Below the pieces are notes generated by a model, which saw only the letters and a list, made by a program, of their open reading frames with translations, was not told the origin of the DNA and ran no database searches. Position numbers and translations under genes: made by a program. A stretch of DNA of 8,035 nucleotides, taken from assembly GCA_017545365.1 (NCBI GenBank), contig JAFWOP010000082.1, positions 1-8,035 on the forward strand, given 5' to 3'. Source of the stretch: Bacteroidales bacterium. Its GTDB lineage: Bacteria; Bacteroidota; Bacteroidia; Bacteroidales; P3. Of the stretch, positions 4,896 through 8,035 are shown in pieces. The first letter of the stretch is position 1. Every line of letters begins with the position of its first letter.

Positions 4896-7800
4896 TCAGT
4901 TGACGACTATCTTCCTGCCATTCACGATATAGATGCCGCGCGGGAGCCCATTTAAGGTTGTCGAGGATTGGGCTTTTACTTGCTGGCCAGCCAGATTGTA
5001 GATTGCCTTGGAGTTGGGGCGGTTTTCAGTCTGCACGGCCTGTATAGCCTGCACGACAGATGGCAGTTCTGCAAGGATGGATGGCTGCTTGGCGGAGCGT
5101 GTTGAGATGAGGTAAGCCTTGTGTGCCGGGTTCTTGAAGACAGCTCCGTCTGTTGCAGCCCAGTTCCATTCCATCTGGTGGTTTTCGTTCTCACATAAAG
5201 TGTAGTAGAAAGTGCCGCCGTGGGTCAGCTGGTCCTCGTCGGAGCCTCGGAGCTGGTTTCTGGAGTCGAGGCTTTTCTTCTTCGTGGTGGGTAGCATGGT
5301 ATATCTCCCTGGTTGAGCACCAAGTACAACGGCTTGTCCTGCAGGCAACACGGTACCTGGAGCCGTGAAGTGCTGGCTGACGGCAAAGCCTTGGGTTGTC
5401 TCGCGGAATGTGTAGGCCTCCATGCCTTCGGGCAGCAGGAAGCTCTGGTCGCTATAGTAGAAGGTGGTGTAGCCCGACTGTGGTATCTCCACAGTGACAA
5501 ACGGCTGTCGGTATTTTATTTCGAAGCCTTGGAAATTGACCCATTGTGTGCTGCTGGCGATTGTTGCGGACAGTGTCATTTGGTGATTGTCCACGACCGC
5601 GTCTTTCAGTACTGTCTGTGCCAGGTCGCTGGTTAGCGTCTGTGCCGCACCGGCAGTCGTCTCGGCGGCTGTCATCATCACCTCGTTGTCTGCCACCGTC
5701 TGCCGCGCAACCACCGTTCCCGTCACGGTGTTCGTGGCCTCGGCAGTCACAACAGGCGCTTTGTCTGCCTTGTCGTTGCGATAGAATGCGTGTAACACGA
5801 TGTCGTAGATGCCCAGCGGCAGGTCGGTTTGCGTTTGTGTGAGGGTGAAGGGCTTGTGGAACATCTCGATGTTTCCGTCCTTCATGGTGGTTGAAGCAGT
5901 AGTCCAGTCGGTCGTGGTCGCATTTCCAAGCATGTCAGCGTTGTCGAACAGGCAGGATGCATCTATGCTGCTCGTGAGACCTTCCGCTACGGCCAGAACC
6001 AGTTTGCGAGCGGCCGCACGCAGTTCTGCCACCGTTGCATCGGCATTCAGATAGACTTGGGCCGCAGCCTGAATGTCAGCAGCATAAGCCTCTTCTTTTC
6101 TTGAGTCGGCAATGGCTTGGCGGAGGGCAAACAGCTTCTGTCGTTCCTTGTATTTGGCGTATGACTGGGAGGAAATCTCTTTCGGCGCGATAAAAGCCCA
6201 GCGCGTGAAACCACGTCCGTGGCGCGTGGTCAGGGGACCACCATAGGCATAGGACACGTCGAGATAGTCCTTTTGTGCATTTGATATCAAGGCATACGTG
6301 CTTCCGGCTGCTGTGGATGTCTCTTGCCACGTGAATGTGGCTTCCTCAGCCGAACGGTCGCTCCAAACGTTGCAGGCATCCGGGAGGCATCCGATGTATG
6401 CGTTGGCCTTGTCCGCCATCGAGAGTCTGACTTTGCCTCCAGCCAATTTCGTGACTTTTACTCGGAATCGGTTGTCCAGACTGCGGTCGCCTTTTGCCAG
6501 ACGCTGTGCCACCGATTGGGTGTTCCAGCTCATTCCGTAAGTGACGAAGGCGTCGGCATCCACGTTGTAGAGGTAGAGGACTTCTGCAGAGCTGATTTCC
6601 GCTATAGTCTTGGATGGCAGTACAGGCTCGGGCCATGCATTCTCATCGCCGTGTGAAGAGGTCTCGCCCATCACGGACTGGAGTTCTGCGGGACTTAGCG
6701 CATAGTTGTAGATGCGCAGGTCGTCAATTCGTCCATCCATCGGTGGTACGCTCGCGTCTTGTCCACGGCCGATGTAGTTGCACACGGGCCGGATGTCAGC
6801 AAGCCCGACAGATGGCGCCGCGCCAGTTCCACTCGGCTCACCATCGAGATAGACCTTTGTCATGCCCTCGCCGATGGTCACGGCTACATGATGCCAGCCT
6901 TCGGGCAGCTTTCCGCCGCTGATGGTCTGCACATGCTCGCCGTCCTGTACCGTCAGCACGATGTTTCCCCCTTGGTTCAGGAAGAGTACGGCCTGGCGCG
7001 TGTCGTTGGCAGCGAAGTCAAAGAGGCGGCTGTTCTCGGCCAAGCGGCCTGGGTTATACACCCATGCAGCGATGGTGGCTTGTGCCAGACATAGGGCAGC
7101 GGGCGGGATGCGAATATCGCTTGCCGAGCTGCCATCGTACTTCGCCACCAGTCCACGCTGTCCGCTCAGGGCCGCCTCCACAGGTTCCGATTTGTCGGAG
7201 CGGTTCTGGGAGTAGTCCACGCTTTGCAGGGCATAGTAGTAGATGGTGTTCTGGCGGCAGTCGCTGTCGGTGAAACGATTATCCATGACTTGTCGTCCGA
7301 TGACGTCGTATTCAATTGTTCCCGCTGCGTTCTTTTCACCACGGAGCACCATATACCCATTGAAGTCCTTGTCCTGAGTGTTGGCTTCCCAGCTGAGTTC
7401 GATGGTGCTTATGCCCGGCGTGGCTTTCAGTCCCGACGGAACGGTGGGAGCCACACGTTCGCAGGGCGCATCGATGGGTAGGAGTTTCCACAGCTGGTGG
7501 TCGTCGGTAGCCTCGGTGCACAGGCGCACGGTGGCGTTGTTGCCCGAACTTCCGCCAGCCACCTCAAGATAGAGTCCCGACTGGTAGTTGCGAATCTTGT
7601 AGTAACCGTCGCTGGCATACTCAAAGGTCCAGCGCTGGTTCTCTGCCTTTGTCACGGGATAGACGCTCACCGTGGCACCGGGTTTCACCTGAAAGCCCGC
7701 AGTCTCGAGGTTCATGTTCGCATTGCGCAGGCTGTGGATATAGAACCCCGTGAGGTCGCCTCCATTGTCCTTCAGGGCTTCCAGCGTCCATTGCTGGTAG

Positions 7801-8035
7801 GCATAGTCCTTGTCTTCGTACTGGCCTACGGTTGCCGAATTAGCTGTGGAGCCAGACAGGATTGTCAGCACCTTCTGGCTTTTCTTGTTGACGATGATGT
7901 AGTTGCTGCCTGTCAGCGGACAGAGAGGCACGTCCTCACCTTGGCATATCTGTATGCTGCGCTCGGCACTTTGCTGGTGCTTGTCGCCATAACGGTAGCC
8001 ACCGGGCAGGGAGACGGGGTAGGTGTAAGCGGGGC
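4896..8035 (-). CDS. Large secreted multidomain protein (ricin-type, FN3, LamG-like modules, T9SS-like tail), 5' end missing
   Basis: This is an open frame of 1045 visible residues running off the right edge; the N-terminus, signal peptide and any catalytic domain are not seen. Modules in order: a ricin-type beta-trefoil (about 7907-7467) with three QxW motifs (QQW, QRW, QLW) roughly 50 residues apart; a fibronectin III-like domain (about 7451-7167) beginning APTVPSGLKA; a LamG/concanavalin-like jelly roll (about 7160-6680) with GWHHVAVT and MDGRIDDLRIYNYALSPAEL; a possible second trefoil (about 6610-6180); a short helical FIVAR-like segment (about 6164-5985); a beta-rich domain resembling Bacteroidetes carbohydrate-binding modules (about 5963-5510, with LPLGIYDIVLHAFYRND); a further beta-rich module (about 5504-5072); and a terminal AIYNLAGQQV...LPRGIYIVNGRKIVVN, which resembles type IX secretion sorting tails. 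These lectin-like parts suggest binding to glycans at or outside the cell surface, perhaps as part of a glycoside hydrolase or peptidase. The substrate and enzyme class cannot be told from what is visible. Confidence 0.85.
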   Translation of the reverse strand, partial: PAYTYPVSLPGGYRYGDKHQQSAERSIQICQGEDVPLCPLTGSNYIIVNKKSQKVLTILSGSTANSATVGQYEDKDYAYQQWTLEALKDNGGDLTGFYIHSLRNANMNLETAGFQVKPGATVSVYPVTKAENQRWTFEYASDGYYKIRNYQSGLYLEVAGGSSGNNATVRLCTEATDDHQLWKLLPIDAPCERVAPTVPSGLKATPGISTIELSWEANTQDKDFNGYMVLRGEKNAAGTIEYDVIGRQVMDNRFTDSDCRQNTIYYYALQSVDYSQNRSDKSEPVEAALSGQRGLVAKYDGSSASDIRIPPAALCLAQATIAAWVYNPGRLAENSRLFDFAANDTRQAVLFLNQGGNIVLTVQDGEHVQTISGGKLPEGWHHVAVTIGEGMTKVYLDGEPSGTGAAPSVGLADIRPVCNYIGRGQDASVPPMDGRIDDLRIYNYALSPAELQSVMGETSSHGDENAWPEPVLPSKTIAEISSAEVLYLYNVDADAFVTYGMSWNTQSVAQRLAKGDRSLDNRFRVKVTKLAGGKVRLSMADKANAYIGCLPDACNVWSDRSAEEATFTWQETSTAAGSTYALISNAQKDYLDVSYAYGGPLTTRHGRGFTRWAFIAPKEISSQSYAKYKERQKLFALRQAIADSRKEEAYAADIQAAAQVYLNADATVAELRAAARKLVLAVAEGLTSSIDASCLFDNADMLGNATTTDWTTASTTMKDGNIEMFHKPFTLTQTQTDLPLGIYDIVLHAFYRNDKADKAPVVTAEATNTVTGTVVARQTVADNEVMMTAAETTAGAAQTLTSDLAQTVLKDAVVDNHQMTLSATIASSTQWVNFQGFEIKYRQPFVTVEIPQSGYTTFYYSDQSFLLPEGMEAYTFRETTQGFAVSQHFTAPGTVLPAGQAVVLGAQPGRYTMLPTTKKKSLDSRNQLRGSDEDQLTHGGTFYYTLCENENHQMEWNWAATDGAVFKNPAHKAYLISTRSAKQPSILAELPSVVQAIQAVQTENRPNSKAIYNLAGQQVKAQSSTTLNGLPRGIYIVNGRKIVVN

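Noticed and set aside
7929..7931. GTG at 7931 as the start of the large minus-strand gene
   Set aside because: The frame remains open for 34 more codons to the window edge, and a secreted protein should begin with a signal peptide, which is not seen here. The gene is therefore treated as 5'-truncated.

Overview
The window looks like a chromosomal segment of a Bacteroidota bacterium, most likely a Prevotella-type Bacteroidales. The reasons are the DapL route to diaminopimelate, a TAnnTTTG-type promoter box ahead of dapF, weak or absent Shine-Dalgarno sequences, G/C-rich palindromic repeats, and a secreted multidomain protein ending in a type IX secretion (T9SS)-like sorting tail. The genus is inferred from style and was not checked by a search.

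Layout. On the minus strand, positions 1-1991 hold pyrG (CTP synthase) followed 6 bp later by the 5' part of glmS (glucosamine-6-phosphate synthase), which runs off the left edge. Both are glutamine amidotransferases and probably share a transcript. A 282-bp A/T-rich divergent spacer (1992-2273) carries promoter-like boxes for both directions. On the plus strand, dapF (2274-3215) and dapL (3309-4538) encode two consecutive steps of the diaminopimelate/lysine pathway: DapL makes LL-DAP and DapF epimerises it to meso-DAP for peptidoglycan and lysine. The convergent spacer 4539-4895 holds no gene but is full of repeats and hairpins. From 4896 to the right edge, on the minus strand, is the 3' part of a very large secreted or surface protein. 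It is a mosaic of ricin-type trefoil, fibronectin III, LamG-like, helical and Bacteroidetes-type C-terminal modules. Its N-terminal, possibly catalytic, part lies outside the window.

The enzymes are ordinary housekeeping genes. The unusual content is in the repeats. (i) A 111-bp palindromic element, exactly 37 codons, sits in frame inside dapF, bounded by 19-bp inverted repeats that match at 18 of 19 positions. (ii) Five copies of TTTACTATAGTGAA lie exactly 22 bp apart just after dapL. (iii) A second array of a different motif (CCCGCAA), also with an exact 22-bp period, follows directly. (iv) A small palindrome encodes the extreme C-terminus of DapF, and a CTCTAAA heptamer array lies between dapF and dapL. 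I found no defence system, phage, transposase, CRISPR array, tRNA or rRNA.
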